A DNA stretch of 64,000 bases from Salipiger sp. IMCC34102 (GCF_004145405.1 NZ_SELQ01000003.1:327927-391926), one strand, 5' to 3'; positions 20,487 through 32,791 are shown, numbered from the stretch's first letter. Notes: generated by a model from the sequence alone, not told the origin. Translations and numbers: made by a program.

Positions 20487-21296
20487 TTACTCGGCCGCGG
20501 GCTTCTGCCCGAGCGGCACGATGTTGTCCGTGCGCGGCGTGGCCTCGGCCTCGGGTGCCATGGGCTTCGTCTCGCGATCGAGCGAGGTGTCGTGCTCCAG
20601 CGCGTAGCCCAGCAGCGGCAGGACTTCCTGCAGCATGTCGTCGAGGTGGGCGAGCTGGCTGGCAACCCTCGTCTCCTCGACCTCGACCTGCGCCGACCAG
20701 GTGCGGATCTGCTCACAGGTGTGCAGCGCCTCGACGATCTGCTCCTGCTGGGCCTCGGCTTCTTCCTGGCGCTGCTTGAGGAACATCTTGGCGCGCGCGA
20801 CGCGCTCGTCGGAGTAGACCTCCGCCAGGTGGCGGCTGCTCTGGCTCATCTGTGCCGCGACTTCCAGCACGCCCGGCTCGAGGCGGGCGAGGTCGGGGTG
20901 GTCACGCAGGTAGGACAGGCGCTCGCGCACCGCGTCGAACTCGGAGCTGAGGGTGAAGACCCCCTCGCGGTCGGCGTGGTGGACGGCGTGATAGGCGCGC
21001 TGCACGTCTTCCATGTTGATCTGGAAGTCGCGGTGCGAGCGTTCCAGCATCGAGATGCGGGCATTCGTCGGCAGAAAGAACGCGATCACGACCAGCAGGG
21101 CCGTGATGGCGATCTGCAACCACATTCCGGCCTGGCTCAGCGCCACGTCGCCCAGGCTGGCCTGCAGGCTGAGCCACGGGGCGACCCCGAGGGCGCAGGC
21201 GATGGTGTAGCCCAATGCGGCCAGCGCAAGGCCCGCGACCAGGAAAAGTGAAACGGTATGCAAAACGCGGGAAAGCAGGCGCAGGGTGTGGGTCAT
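20487..21296 (-). CDS. Membrane-anchored coiled-coil protein of unknown function
   Basis: 269 residues. Two hydrophobic helices (LHTVSLFLVAGLALAALGYTIACALG and GMWLQIAITALLVVIAFFLP) are followed by a long, charged helical region (about residues 80-215) rich in Glu, Gln and Arg, with heptad-like patterning (VARAKMFLKQRQEEAEAQQEQIVEALHTCEQI). The tail is Pro/Glu-rich. I do not recognise a named family. Location between alr and radA suggests a conserved Rhodobacterales gene. Confidence 0.65.
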   Translation of the reverse strand: MTHTLRLLSRVLHTVSLFLVAGLALAALGYTIACALGVAPWLSLQASLGDVALSQAGMWLQIAITALLVVIAFFLPTNARISMLERSHRDFQINMEDVQRAYHAVHHADREGVFTLSSEFDAVRERLSYLRDHPDLARLEPGVLEVAAQMSQSSRHLAEVYSDERVARAKMFLKQRQEEAEAQQEQIVEALHTCEQIRTWSAQVEVEETRVASQLAHLDDMLQEVLPLLGYALEHDTSLDRETKPMAPEAEATPRTDNIVPLGQKPAAE

Positions 21297-21584
21297 CGGG
21301 TCCTCGGTCGATCAGGCAGCAAGGCGCGGGATGCAGCGCTTTTCATGCTGTCGAACGCGGCAAGTTAACCAGTTGTTCCAACGTCAAGGCATGTTTCCGA
21401 GGTTTCGAAATTGGTGCGGATTTTCGCTCAGCCGAATCTTGGGGGATTGCCGTGTCTCACGCACGCTGCGTTTTCCCCAAGGCGAAACTTCGCTGATGGT
21501 GCCGGAGCGCCCGAAACCCATCGGCGGCAAAGCGCCACCATAGGCGTGGTTTTCAATGTGCGGGCGTGGAACCGTCAGGCCAGG

Positions 21585-22640
21585 TCAGGCCTTCGCGCGG
21601 GTCGAATCGCCGGTGTGTCGACGGCTGTAGCGCGCCCCCAGCGAGGTCAGGATCTCGTAGCCGATCGTGTTCGCGGCGCGGGCCAGATCGTCCACCGTCT
21701 GTTCCGCAGAAAGCAGTGACAGGCTGGTCGGATCACGGTCGAGGTCGGTGATGTCGACGGTCACGAGGTCCATGGAGACGCGCCCGACCAGCGGCACGGG
21801 TTTTGCGCCCGCATAGAGCAAGGCACGCCCAGGCGCCGCACGCAGCACCCCGTCGGCGTAGCCCGCCGCCAGCGTCGCCAGCCGCGTGGGCCGCTCGGCC
21901 TGCCAACTGTTGCCGTAGCCCACGACCTCTCCTTCGGCCAGATCGCGGATCTGCACGACGGGCAGGTCGAGCCGCGCCACGGGCCGCGCCCCCCCGAAAG
22001 GCAGACCGCCGTATAGGCCGATGCCCGGGCGGCATTCGTCGAAATGATACTCGCGACCCAGCAGGATCCCCCCGGTCGCGGCCAGGCTGCGCGGGGTGGT
22101 GATGCCGTCGGTCATCTGGTGGAAGACGTCGAGCTGGTAGGGGTTCATCGGGTGATCGGCCTCGTCCGCGCAGGCGAGGTGGCTCATCACCACGACGGGC
22201 TTGCGCTTGAGCGCCTCGATCGCGACCTTGGCCCAGTCGTCCCATTCGAGGCCGAGCCGGTTCATCCCGGTGTCGAGTTGTATGCCGAAGGAATGCTCCG
22301 GCAGATCGGCGAAATGACGGTCGATCTGCTCCAGGCTCGACAGGATCGGCGTGAGGTTGTGCGCGACGAGCGTTTCGGTGTCGCCTTTCATGTGCCCGGT
22401 CAGGACACGGACCTGGGCGCGCGCGCCCACGGCCTCCCGCACGGCGGCGCCTTCCTCTGCGTAAGCCACGTAGAAGATCCGCGCGCCCTGGCGGGCCAGG
22501 GTCGCCGCGACCTCTGCCGCGCCCAGACCGTAGCCGTCGGCCTTGACCACCGCCGCGGTGTCCACCGACGTCATGGCGTTGAGCGCGCGCCAGTTCGCGG
22601 CGACGGCGCCAAGGTCGATGGTCAGGTGTCCGGTGCTCAT
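21585..22640 (-). CDS. alr: Alanine racemase
   Basis: Makes D-alanine for peptidoglycan with pyridoxal phosphate. 351 residues from [17 protein letters not shown]; six more codons upstream are possible but unlikely. PLP-binding Lys33 lies in [10 protein letters not shown]. Other signatures are [27 protein letters not shown] and [15 protein letters not shown]. The C-terminus is slightly short but complete. The 288-bp gap to the downstream coiled-coil gene shows no clear feature. Confidence 0.93.
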   Translation of the reverse strand: MSTGHLTIDLGAVAANWRALNAMTSVDTAAVVKADGYGLGAAEVAATLARQGARIFYVAYAEEGAAVREAVGARAQVRVLTGHMKGDTETLVAHNLTPILSSLEQIDRHFADLPEHSFGIQLDTGMNRLGLEWDDWAKVAIEALKRKPVVVMSHLACADEADHPMNPYQLDVFHQMTDGITTPRSLAATGGILLGREYHFDECRPGIGLYGGLPFGGARPVARLDLPVVQIRDLAEGEVVGYGNSWQAERPTRLATLAAGYADGVLRAAPGRALLYAGAKPVPLVGRVSMDLVTVDITDLDRDPTSLSLLSAEQTVDDLARAANTIGYEILTSLGARYSRRHTGDSTRAKA

Positions 22641-22760
22641 AGGCGGCGGTTCTGCCACGGTTCGCGGGTTGTCGCAATAATCACGCGTCCGCAGGCGGCT
22701 TGATTTGACGGGCCTTCGCGGACCGCAGGCGAAAGCCGTCGGATGGGTCTGCTGCGCCGC

Positions 22761-23531
22761 CTAGTCGCCGGTGGTCATGCGGTAGCGGGTCAACTCCTCG
22801 GGCGTCAGCAGGTAGATCTCGTCCGGTGGGGTCACCAGCGCGTGCTGCATCACCAGCGGGTCGATTCCCATCTGGTCGAGGAAGGTCATCACGTCGCCCT
22901 GGCCGCGCTGGATGTCCTCGACCGCAAGGAAGGCGGGCAGGGCGGTGTTCTCTCCGAAGTAGTGCTGGTGGACGCCGACGAGCGCGCCGTCCTCGACCTC
23001 GCGGTCGGTGCCGGAGGCCAGCAGGTAGGGACAGGCGGACAGGCAGATATCGGTTTCGGTCATCCGGGTGCCGAGGCCCGCGTCGCGCATCTGACGCCCG
23101 ATCGCCAGCGCGTCCATCACCGACCCGCCGGGGCTGTTGAGGAAGGCAAGCTCCGGCGCGGGATCGACGGTCGCGAGGAAGTCGGCGAACCGGTCCGCGT
23201 CGCCGGGGGCGATGGTGCCCGTGAGGGTGATGACGGGGGCCGCGTCCCAGACCGTGTCCTGAAACGCCAGCCGGGAGGGCATGTCGGTGTCGACGGGCAC
23301 CGGTCGCGTGCCCGGTCGCGGCGCACGCGGGTTGATGTCGGACGGCGCATAGCGGCGGGTCTGGTCGCCCGGAGAAAGCGGCTGCGTCAGCTCGGGCGCG
23401 TCCGTGCCGCGCCCGATCCGGGGCAACACGCTCAGCAGATCGTCGCTGAGCATCAGGGCCCCGAAGGCCAGTTGCAGGCCGAGGATCCACTTGAGGCTGC
23501 TGGCGACCGTGTTTCGCGAAGAGCGGGCCAT
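22761..23531 (-). CDS. Membrane-anchored ClpP/crotonase-like protein
   Basis: 256 residues. One N-terminal hydrophobic segment (LKWILGLQLAFGALMLSDDLLSVL), a Pro/Arg-rich linker, then a ClpP-like fold: ITLTGTIAPGDADRFADFL, FLNSPGGSVMDALAIGRQMRDAGLGTRM and the nucleophile region CLSACPYLLASGTDREV, with a His in GVHQHYFGE. This matches the periplasmic ClpP-like family often annotated COG3904. The substrate is unknown. It lies four bases downstream of the 23536-24810 membrane protein gene, so the two are probably one operon. Confidence 0.7.
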   Translation of the reverse strand: MARSSRNTVASSLKWILGLQLAFGALMLSDDLLSVLPRIGRGTDAPELTQPLSPGDQTRRYAPSDINPRAPRPGTRPVPVDTDMPSRLAFQDTVWDAAPVITLTGTIAPGDADRFADFLATVDPAPELAFLNSPGGSVMDALAIGRQMRDAGLGTRMTETDICLSACPYLLASGTDREVEDGALVGVHQHYFGENTALPAFLAVEDIQRGQGDVMTFLDQMGIDPLVMQHALVTPPDEIYLLTPEELTRYRMTTGD

Positions 23532-23535
23532 CCCG

Positions 23536-24810
23536 TCAGTCCTTCGGCGGCGGATCGGCGGGCGAGGGCAGGATCGGCGGCGGGGCCGCGCCCGTGTCGA
23601 GGTCGCGCGCCGCCGCGAGCGCCGCGCGCAACTCGGCCAGCGTCATGCTGTCCTCGCTCGCGGTACCGTCGCGGCCCGCGCGGATGGCGGCCTGCGTCAC
23701 CGCGAGGATCAGCACCAGCACGGCCGGCAGCAGGTCGATGGCGATGGCACCTGCCCAGCTTGGCACGAAGTTGCCCGCGTAGAGGATCACCGCATCGGCG
23801 GAGGAGATCGGGGTGTAGCTGATGTCCTCTGGCGGGGTCATCGCCAGCACGTCCTGGGCCGCGGCCTGCAGGGTCTCGGCCCGCTGGCTCAACACGGCGA
23901 GGACCGAGTCGATGGTCGCCTGCTGCCCGTCGCGGGTGGTCTGGCGGGACCCGTCGAGTTGCGGCAGCACCACCGCGTCCGTCAGGTCCACCGCGGCCCG
24001 GTTCACCAGCGAGGCGACGGAAAGCTGCCGCATTTGCGTGATGACGTTGGCGAGCCGCACGGCTTCTTCCGAGAAGGGGACGGAGCGCTGCTCGACCGGG
24101 CCTTGCTCCACCGTCAGCGCGCGCATCCGGCTGAGGATCGCGTTGCCTTCGGCGAAGGCCTGTTCGACCAGCGGTTGCTGGGCGAGGATCTGGCTCTCGA
24201 GCGCTTCGAGTTCGTCGGACTTCTGTTGCAGCAGACGGAAGACGGCCCCCTGACCTGCGAATCCCGAAAGCTGGCCGGTGGCCTCCTGCTGGGAGAGATC
24301 CTCGAACGACTGGCGCACGCGGGCGACGTCGCGGGCCAGGGACTGGCCGGACTGGGTGATCTCGTCGGCGCGTTCGAGCGCGGTCTGGTAGTCCTGCACG
24401 GTGCGCGCGAGGTGGGTTTCCACCGCGGCGGCGCCGGCGAGGGCCGCGGCGTTGAGCCAGGACGACATGGCCACGATCGCGACCGATCCCAGCGCCATCG
24501 ACAACAAAAGACCGATCCGCGCGGCCCCCGTGCGGACGGCCGGAAGCAGGCGCATGAGGTAGGACCAGAAGACGAAGATGCCCACGGAGACCGCGACCGA
24601 ATAGGCGAGTGCCGCGAAGACCGAGAGCGCGCCGGTGTCATCCAGCAGGGACGACACGCCGAGGTAGGTGTAGATCCCGGAGGCCACGGCAAGCACGCCG
24701 AGGGCGGTGCCGGTGATGCTGTCGAGCCAGCCCACGTGGACTTCGAGGTCGCGGGCGTTGCGCAGGTCGCGCGCCTGTGCGCGGCTGAGGCGCGGATCTG
24801 GATCGGACAT
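23536..24810 (-). CDS. Polytopic membrane protein with central coiled coil
   Basis: 424 residues. Three hydrophobic segments in the first 140 residues (ITGTALGVLAVASGIYTYLGV, FAALAYSVAVSVGIFVFWSYLM, IGLLLSMALGSVAIVAMSSWL), an extended helical region with coiled-coil character (about 150-270), and a fourth membrane helix near 370 (WAGAIAIDLLPAVLVLILAVTQ). The tail is Pro-rich. No family recognised. It is probably co-expressed with the ClpP-like gene that follows. A promoter with a perfect palindrome lies about 220 bp upstream. Confidence 0.65.
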   Translation of the reverse strand: MSDPDPRLSRAQARDLRNARDLEVHVGWLDSITGTALGVLAVASGIYTYLGVSSLLDDTGALSVFAALAYSVAVSVGIFVFWSYLMRLLPAVRTGAARIGLLLSMALGSVAIVAMSSWLNAAALAGAAAVETHLARTVQDYQTALERADEITQSGQSLARDVARVRQSFEDLSQQEATGQLSGFAGQGAVFRLLQQKSDELEALESQILAQQPLVEQAFAEGNAILSRMRALTVEQGPVEQRSVPFSEEAVRLANVITQMRQLSVASLVNRAAVDLTDAVVLPQLDGSRQTTRDGQQATIDSVLAVLSQRAETLQAAAQDVLAMTPPEDISYTPISSADAVILYAGNFVPSWAGAIAIDLLPAVLVLILAVTQAAIRAGRDGTASEDSMTLAELRAALAAARDLDTGAAPPPILPSPADPPPKD

Positions 24811-24878
24811 CGGGGCTCCTAGCGGTTTCGTTCAAGATAGGAGCGGGGGCGGGGGTTTCAAAGGCGGGCTGTCGCCCG

Positions 24879-24899
24879 GTGGAGGTTTTGCACCTCCAC
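24879..24899 (-). ncRNA. Perfect hairpin in the putative leader or small RNA
   Basis: GTGGAGGT (24879-24886) pairs with ACCTCCAC (24892-24899) around a five-base loop. A second small hairpin (CGGGC/GCCCG) follows in the minus-strand RNA. Together they could be a leader structure or the 3' part of a small RNA started at about 25028. Evidence for a transcript is only the upstream promoter. Confidence 0.3.
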
Positions 24900-25016
24900 A
24901 CCGCAGCAAGGTATGTCCGGCTGAAAGAAAAGGAGGCCGCGGCGCCCTGTTCCGAGGCGCGTCGTTGGGTGGAGCGTGGCCCGCGTTGGGGGGGGAATTT
25001 ACGTGACGAGACCGCA

Positions 25017-25036
25017 ATGTTTCGCATGCGAAACAT
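25017..25036. promoter_or_regulatory. Perfect 20-bp palindrome, likely operator
   Basis: ATGTTTCGCATGCGAAACAT reads the same on both strands with no mismatch. It touches the -10 box and covers the expected transcription start of the minus-strand promoter, the classic place for a repressor site. I do not recognise the binding protein. Confidence 0.6.
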
Positions 25037-25063
25037 ATTATGTCAATTTTAACAGTATGTTAA
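25035..25063 (-). promoter_or_regulatory. Sigma-70-type promoter with second inverted repeat over the -35
   Basis: On the minus strand TTAACA (25063-25058), a 17-bp spacer and TAATAT (25040-25035). The -35 lies inside TTAACA-GTA-TGTTAA (25049-25063), a perfect inverted repeat. It points toward the membrane-protein pair at 22761-24810. The long leader (about 220 nt) leaves room for a small RNA. Confidence 0.55.
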
Positions 25064-25158
25064 GACACGTTTCTGCAGGCACCTCATGGCGCGCGCGGCG
25101 GTTGAGAGACCGGAAACGGGCCGGTCGGTGACCCGCTTTCGGTTGCAGGGATGCGCCG

Positions 25159-26661
<1,503 letters not shown>

Positions 26662-26730
26662 CTGCGTCCCCTGTCGACTGCTGCCGCCGTCCTACACACT
26701 CCCCGGGTGCGGGGTCAAAATGTATAGTTC

Positions 26731-26739
26731 TGTGGATAG
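26731..26739 (-). promoter_or_regulatory. Near-consensus DnaA box upstream of dnaB
   Basis: CTATCCACA on the minus strand, one mismatch from TTATCCACA. It is next to an AT-rich stretch (CTATACATTTTGA) that could hold the dnaB promoter. One box alone may be chance. Confidence 0.35.
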
Positions 26740-26918
26740 GCCATGCGCGGGGGTTGCGCCACTCGATCTGGTCGAAAAGGAAAGCGGGCCTGCCAGATGT
26801 AGGGCCGGCCCCGGGGGGTGCGGGCGATAATTCGCCGGGGCGGACGCGCGGTCAGGCGCCGCGGTGCCGCGCCAGGCCGACGCCAAAGGGCGGCCTGGCG
26901 GGCCGTTCCGCGCCGATG

Positions 26919-27737
26919 TCAGCCCGCGACCCAGGTTGCGAGCATCCAGAGCCCCATGCCCAGCATGATCACGTTCTCGGACAGGGAAATCGCGCCGAGC
27001 GGCACGTTGGAACCGCCGCCGACGCAGGCGCAGGTCAGCTCTCGCTTGTCGATGTAGACCGCCTTGATCACGCTGACGGCTCCGATGAAGCCTATGAAGA
27101 TCGCCACGGGGGCCACGAGCCAGATCAGCGCGCTGCCGGTGCCGATCAGGGCCATCATGCCGACCCCGGCCCAAAGTTCCGCGAAGGGATAGACGTAGGC
27201 GTAAGGTACGTGGCGGCGGGCCAGCAGATCGTAGCCCAGGAATCCGTTCACGAAACCGCCGACGTCCTGCAGCTTCTGGATCGCCAGCGCCACCATGGAG
27301 GTGGCGAAGAACCACTTGAGGAAGGTCGCAAGGGCGAATTCGTCATAGAGATTCCAGACGATCGCGAGCGCCATCAGGAAGGTCGATCCGAAGATCGCGA
27401 TGACGGGCACGTAGGTGGTGTCGCCCTTGCCCAGGACGCGGTAGCCGAAGTGGGACTTGAGGTCCGCGAACCCGCCTACGCGGTTGCCGTCGATGAAGGT
27501 CTGCGGGGTCGTCTTCACGTCATGGGCGGCCTTGAAGGCGTCGACCTCCGCCCGCGAGGTGAGCAGGTTGTCGTCCACCCGGTAGCCCTTGAGCTCCAGC
27601 AGGGTCTTTGACTTCAGGCCGAAGGGGCACAGATGACCCGGCATCGCCATGCGGTAGAGCGAGGCGGTCTTGCCGGTGCCGGTGCTTTTCGCGCGGGCCG
27701 TGTCGGGGGTGTCGATGGTGGTGTCTGTCGCGGTCAT
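26919..27737 (-). CDS. Glutaredoxin-MauE fusion membrane protein
   Basis: 272 residues. The N-terminal domain (about 30-105) is glutaredoxin-like with a single cysteine ([21 protein letters not shown]) and [18 protein letters not shown]. The C-terminal half has four membrane helices with the DoxX/MauE pattern ([57 protein letters not shown]). Such fusions are linked to thiol handling and metal resistance. It is divergent from a CsoR-type repressor with a shared operator, so copper-responsive expression is likely. The start [10 protein letters not shown] is preferred over one 15 codons upstream. Confidence 0.82.
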   Translation of the reverse strand: MTATDTTIDTPDTARAKSTGTGKTASLYRMAMPGHLCPFGLKSKTLLELKGYRVDDNLLTSRAEVDAFKAAHDVKTTPQTFIDGNRVGGFADLKSHFGYRVLGKGDTTYVPVIAIFGSTFLMALAIVWNLYDEFALATFLKWFFATSMVALAIQKLQDVGGFVNGFLGYDLLARRHVPYAYVYPFAELWAGVGMMALIGTGSALIWLVAPVAIFIGFIGAVSVIKAVYIDKRELTCACVGGGSNVPLGAISLSENVIMLGMGLWMLATWVAG

Positions 27738-27920
27738 GGGGTGTGCCTTGTATCTTTCGGGCCGTTCGATGGGGCGGTGCACGAGGGGCGGTCGATTTGG
27801 ACATGGCGCTTCAGGGGCGGGACACTGCGAAATGTCGCGTGCAAACGTCCCGGGGTCCCTTGGTCATCCATTGCATTCCTCGTCCCGGCGTGCTGCTTCC
27901 TGTCGGTCATGTTGTATTGG

Positions 27921-27939
27921 TATACCCTATATGGGTATA
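27921..27939. promoter_or_regulatory. CsoR-type operator
   Basis: TATACCCTATATGGGTATA: a perfect 7-bp inverted repeat around five bases, matching the TACCC-N-GGGTA pattern of CsoR sites. It lies between the divergent csoR-like and glutaredoxin-MauE genes, 38 bp before the csoR ATG. Confidence 0.75.
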
Positions 27940-27977
27940 TGATACGCCCGATTGCAACCGAAGTTCTGGAAGGTGCC

Positions 27978-28250
27978 ATGAAAGAGAACAAGCAGAAGAC
28001 TCTCGATCGTCTCGCGCGCCTGGAAGGCCAGGTGCGCGGCGTCGCCAAGATGGTCGAAAGCGACCGCTACTGCATGGACGTGCTGGCGCAGACCGCCGCC
28101 ATCCGTTCCGCCGTGTTGGGGGTCGAACGGCTGGTGTTGGAACATCACGCCCACCACTGTGTGGCCGCGGCCATCGACAGCGGCGACCCGCAAGAGCAGC
28201 GCGCCAAGTTCGACGAGCTGATCGGGCTGTTGCAGAAGGCGTCGAAGTAG
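27978..28250 (+). CDS. csoR: CsoR/FrmR-family copper-sensing repressor
   Basis: A 90-residue all-helical DUF156 repressor. Ligands C32, H57 and C61 have the C-x24-H-x3-C spacing of copper-sensing CsoR (in RYCMDVL and HHAHHC), rather than the pattern of nickel or formaldehyde sensors. The start has GGAAGGTG in front of it. It should bind the TATACCC/GGGTATA site 38 bp upstream and repress itself and the divergent membrane gene until Cu(I) binds. Confidence 0.88.
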   Translation: MKENKQKTLDRLARLEGQVRGVAKMVESDRYCMDVLAQTAAIRSAVLGVERLVLEHHAHHCVAAAIDSGDPQEQRAKFDELIGLLQKASK

Positions 28251-28398
28251 CCACGCCGCCGCGAACCGGGCGGCGTTCAGTCCGAAGGGTGACGACGGGC
28301 GCTGGGCGACATCCGTTGCTCAGCGCGTGTCCCGGCCAGCGTTGCGGATCGTGGAGCGCATAGGCTGGCCGGACGTGCGCCCCGGTCGCGAGGCAGGG

Positions 28399-29076
28399 TC
28401 AGACCATGACGCCCGACTGCCAACCGATCGGGTCGCGCAGGTAGGCCTCGACCGCGTCGAGCGTGGCGGCGTCGAAATGATCGCCCGCGCGCGCCTCGGC
28501 CAGGACATCCCACCAGGTGCACAGCGACAAAAGTTTCACGCCATGCGCGGCAAGGGTCTCTTCCACGTTCGGATAGATCCCGTAGTAGAAGATCACGGCG
28601 GTGGCCGCGCAGGTGGCGCCCGTCTCGCGGATCGCGTCGACGAAGGACAGCTTGGAGCCGCCGTCGGTGGTCAGATCCTCGACCAGCAGGACCCGCTGGC
28701 CGGGGGTCATGACGCCTTCGATGCGGGCGTTGCGGCCGTAGCCCTTGGGTTTCTTGCGCACGTAGGTCATCGGCAGCGACAGGCGGTCGGCGACCATCGC
28801 GCCGAAGGGGATGCCCGCCGTCTCTCCGCCCGCGATGTTGTCGAAGGCCTCGAACCCGGCCTCGCGCAGGATCGTGACGGAGAGGAAATCCATAAGCGCG
28901 GAGCGCACCCGCGGGAAGGACACGATCCGGCGGCAGTCGACATAGGTGGGCGCCTGCTTGCCGGAGGCATGGGTGAAAGGCTGGGTCGCGTTGAAATCCA
29001 CGGCACCGATCTCCAGCAGCATCCGCGCGGTCAGGCGGGCGATCTCGGTCTTTTCGGGAAAGGAGGTGGGGATCAT
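28399..29076 (-). CDS. pyrE: Orotate phosphoribosyltransferase
   Basis: Converts orotate and PRPP to OMP in pyrimidine synthesis. 225 residues with the PRPP loop [18 protein letters not shown], the catalytic [17 protein letters not shown] loop and a C-terminal extension common in Rhodobacterales. It is 12 bp downstream of pyrC and clearly co-transcribed. Confidence 0.95.
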   Translation of the reverse strand: MIPTSFPEKTEIARLTARMLLEIGAVDFNATQPFTHASGKQAPTYVDCRRIVSFPRVRSALMDFLSVTILREAGFEAFDNIAGGETAGIPFGAMVADRLSLPMTYVRKKPKGYGRNARIEGVMTPGQRVLLVEDLTTDGGSKLSFVDAIRETGATCAATAVIFYYGIYPNVEETLAAHGVKLLSLCTWWDVLAEARAGDHFDAATLDAVEAYLRDPIGWQSGVMV

Positions 29077-29088
29077 CGCGGGGTCCTT

Positions 29089-30138
29089 TCAGGCGACGCG
29101 CCAGTGCAGGGGAAAGCCGGGGTCGAAGACCGTCACGGGGCCGTCTTCGGTGGGCACGTGGCTGGGGTAGGTGACGGGATCGCCCTTGATCAGGCGGATG
29201 GTCTGCGCATTCGGCTCCAGCCCGTAGAAGGCGGGCCCGTTAAGCGAGGTGAAGGCTTCGAGCTTGTTCAGCTTGCCCGCCACCTCGAAGACTTCCGCCA
29301 GGCAGGACATCGTGTTGGGTGCCGAGAAGACGCCGGCGCAGCCGCACTCCTGAAGCTTGCGCGGGTCGGTATGCGGGGCGGAATCGGTGCCCAGGAAGAA
29401 CCGCCGGTCGCCGGAGACGGCGGCCTGCACCAGCGCCACGCGGTGCTTTTCGCGCTTGGCCACCGGCAGGCAGTAGTAATGCGGCCGGATGCCGCCCGCG
29501 AGGATGTGATTGCGGTTGATGATCAGGTGATGGGTGGTGATCGTCGCGGCGAGGTTCTTGGGGGTGTCGCGCACGTAATCGACCGCGTCCTCGGTCGTGA
29601 CATGTTCGAGGACGATGCGCAGGTCGGGGTTCTTCTTGCGGATGGGCTTGAGCATACGGTCGATGAAGACCGCCTCCCGGTCGAAGATATCGACGGACGC
29701 GTCCGTCACCTCCCCGTGGATGCACAGGGGCATGCCGATCTGCGCCATCCGGTCCAGCACCCGGCGCACCCGGTCGAAGTCGCGCACGCCCGATGCGGAG
29801 TTGGTGGTGGCCCCCGCGGGGTAGAGTTTCACGGCCGTGGCGATGCCTTCGGCGTGCGCGCGTTCGACGTCGTCGGGGTCCGTATCCTCGGTGAGGTAGA
29901 GCGTCATCAGCGGCGTGAAATCCGACCCCTCCGGCAAGGCGGCGCGGATCCGGTCGCGGTAGGCCACGGCGTCGGTGGATGTGACCACGGGCGGCACGAG
30001 GTTCGGCATCACGATGGCGCGGGCGAAGTGGCGCGCGGTCTCGGGCAGCACGGCGCGCAGCATGTCCCCGTCGCGCAGGTGCAGGTGCCAGTCGTCGGGG
30101 CGTCGCAGGGTGAGTTCGGTGGGGGCTGTATCGGGCAT
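29089..30138 (-). CDS. pyrC: Dihydroorotase (class II type)
   Basis: 349 residues. Zinc ligands lie in [11 protein letters not shown]. The carboxylated lysine is in [13 protein letters not shown]. Further sites are [20 protein letters not shown] and LGTDSAPH. It catalyses cyclisation of carbamoyl aspartate. First in pyrC-pyrE. It is the E. coli PyrC type rather than the ATCase-associated form. Confidence 0.95.
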   Translation of the reverse strand: MPDTAPTELTLRRPDDWHLHLRDGDMLRAVLPETARHFARAIVMPNLVPPVVTSTDAVAYRDRIRAALPEGSDFTPLMTLYLTEDTDPDDVERAHAEGIATAVKLYPAGATTNSASGVRDFDRVRRVLDRMAQIGMPLCIHGEVTDASVDIFDREAVFIDRMLKPIRKKNPDLRIVLEHVTTEDAVDYVRDTPKNLAATITTHHLIINRNHILAGGIRPHYYCLPVAKREKHRVALVQAAVSGDRRFFLGTDSAPHTDPRKLQECGCAGVFSAPNTMSCLAEVFEVAGKLNKLEAFTSLNGPAFYGLEPNAQTIRLIKGDPVTYPSHVPTEDGPVTVFDPGFPLHWRVA

Positions 30139-30266
30139 GTTCGCCCCTTACACCGAAACCGGTCGTCCTGACCAGATGCGGCGGGCCCGGTGGCGCGTGC
30201 GGGGTCTGCTGCCCCGATCCGTCGGAGGGCGTCGTGGGGCGGCCTCGCGGACCGAACGCCTTGGCG

Positions 30267-31214
30267 TCAGCCCGCGTCCTCGGTCAGCAGCGATCGGGGG
30301 GCGTCGTCCAGGGCCGCGAGGTGCTTTTCGAAGAACGGATTCCGGCCCCGGGCCAGCGCGATCCGGCACACCATGGCGGCCAGCTGATCGTGGCCCCCGT
30401 CCAGCAACCGCAGCACGAGGCGGCGCAGGTAGAAGGGCGAGCGTTTGCGGATCTTGATGAGCGCACCGAAGCGCGCGGGCGTGAGTGTTCCATCCATCGC
30501 GTGACGCATGAGGTCGTCCATGATCCTCAGGGCCGTGAAACTTCGGGGCAGAAGGTCGGCCAGGCCATCGGCCCGCAACATCGTCACGTTGGGGCGGGTG
30601 AAGAGGGCGGCATGCATCGCGTCCAGCGTCTGCTGCGGGCAATAGACGATATAGGCGTGCCGTGCCGCGTCGATCATGTCGGGGGCGTAACCGTAGCGAT
30701 CGGTGAAATTGTTGCTGCGGTGACGGAAATGCCGCGGATCCCAGCCCGCGATGCCCGGATCGAGCGTCGCCTGCGGCTGCAGCGCCAGGACCCGCGCCCC
30801 CGGAGACGCCACCGAATAGGCCGCCGCCGCGTAGCCGCCTGCACCGGCACCGAAGAAGAGCACGCTGTCGAAATCCTCGAAGAAGCCGTCGTCGATCAGC
30901 CGGTCGATGTAGCGGTAGATCAGCTCCTCGCGGAACCAGCTGTCGCCGGTGCTCAGCAAGGCCAGCACCGACCAGCCGTCGGTGCGGGCGTAGTCGAACC
31001 CCGACGGCAGCCCGTCGGCGCGGTCACGGACCTGGGGGATCGCCTCGAAGGTGACCAGCAGCGTGCGGCCCGCGTCCAGGAAGGCCGCCATGTGATGCGG
31101 CCCGAGCTGCGTGAAACTGCCGTGATCCTCGGCCAGATCCTCGACCGCATGGACCCATTCGTCTGCATCCAGCGCGCTCAGATCGGCCACGAACTGCAGT
31201 CTGGGGTCGCCCAT
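30267..31214 (-). CDS. Conserved protein with alpha/beta-hydrolase-like segment, function unknown
   Basis: 315 residues, no signal or membrane segments. The middle (FEDFDSVLFFGAGAGGYAAAAYSVASPGARVLALQPQATLDP) resembles a nucleophile-elbow region of alpha/beta hydrolases, but the elbow reads GAGAGG without Ser or Cys, so the usual catalysis is doubtful. The C-terminal half is helical and Arg/Leu-rich. It ends 85 bp before the gcdH stop on the same strand, without clear linkage. I do not recognise a named family. Confidence 0.6.
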   Translation of the reverse strand: MGDPRLQFVADLSALDADEWVHAVEDLAEDHGSFTQLGPHHMAAFLDAGRTLLVTFEAIPQVRDRADGLPSGFDYARTDGWSVLALLSTGDSWFREELIYRYIDRLIDDGFFEDFDSVLFFGAGAGGYAAAAYSVASPGARVLALQPQATLDPGIAGWDPRHFRHRSNNFTDRYGYAPDMIDAARHAYIVYCPQQTLDAMHAALFTRPNVTMLRADGLADLLPRSFTALRIMDDLMRHAMDGTLTPARFGALIKIRKRSPFYLRRLVLRLLDGGHDQLAAMVCRIALARGRNPFFEKHLAALDDAPRSLLTEDAG

Positions 31215-31299
31215 GAAGTCTCTCCGCTTGCGATGGGGCAGACCTGACCGAAAAATGCGGCGAAAATGCGCGAGCCGCCGGTCGGTTCTGCGACGGGTG

Positions 31300-32514
<1,215 letters not shown>

Positions 32515-32791
32515 CGCGCGTCCTCTCGAAATATCGCGCTCAAGGTAAGGCGCGCTTGACCTTCGCCGCAAGGGGTGCAGGTCTCGGGCGAGCGAAAGGA
32601 CGTTCCATGACGATCGCGATGCGCGACAACGTGCCACCGGCTTGCCCGCAGGTCAGGGCAGGGCCTTCGGTGCCGGGGCAAGGGGGCAAGACGCCAACCT
32701 CTCCACCGGGTGCCGTTTGGCGACCTACAGGGGCCTCGGCGCGCGTCGCGCGTTGGCACGAAAGTGCGCCCCTTGCGAGGGCGGGGGGGCG

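Larger units (their letters stand above)
24811..25158. other. Long intergenic region with promoter, palindromes and hairpins
   Basis: 348 bp without a convincing gene, between dnaB and the coiled-coil membrane gene, both minus strand. It holds an AT-rich core (25030-25063) with a good sigma-70-type promoter, a 20-bp palindrome, and structured G/C-rich sequence downstream. The short reading frames here look non-coding (Pro/Arg-rich). Confidence 0.6.

Noticed and set aside
24832..25036. Short minus-strand frames starting in the palindrome
   Set aside because: Pro/Arg-rich products without protein-like patterns; the ATG is part of the palindrome itself.
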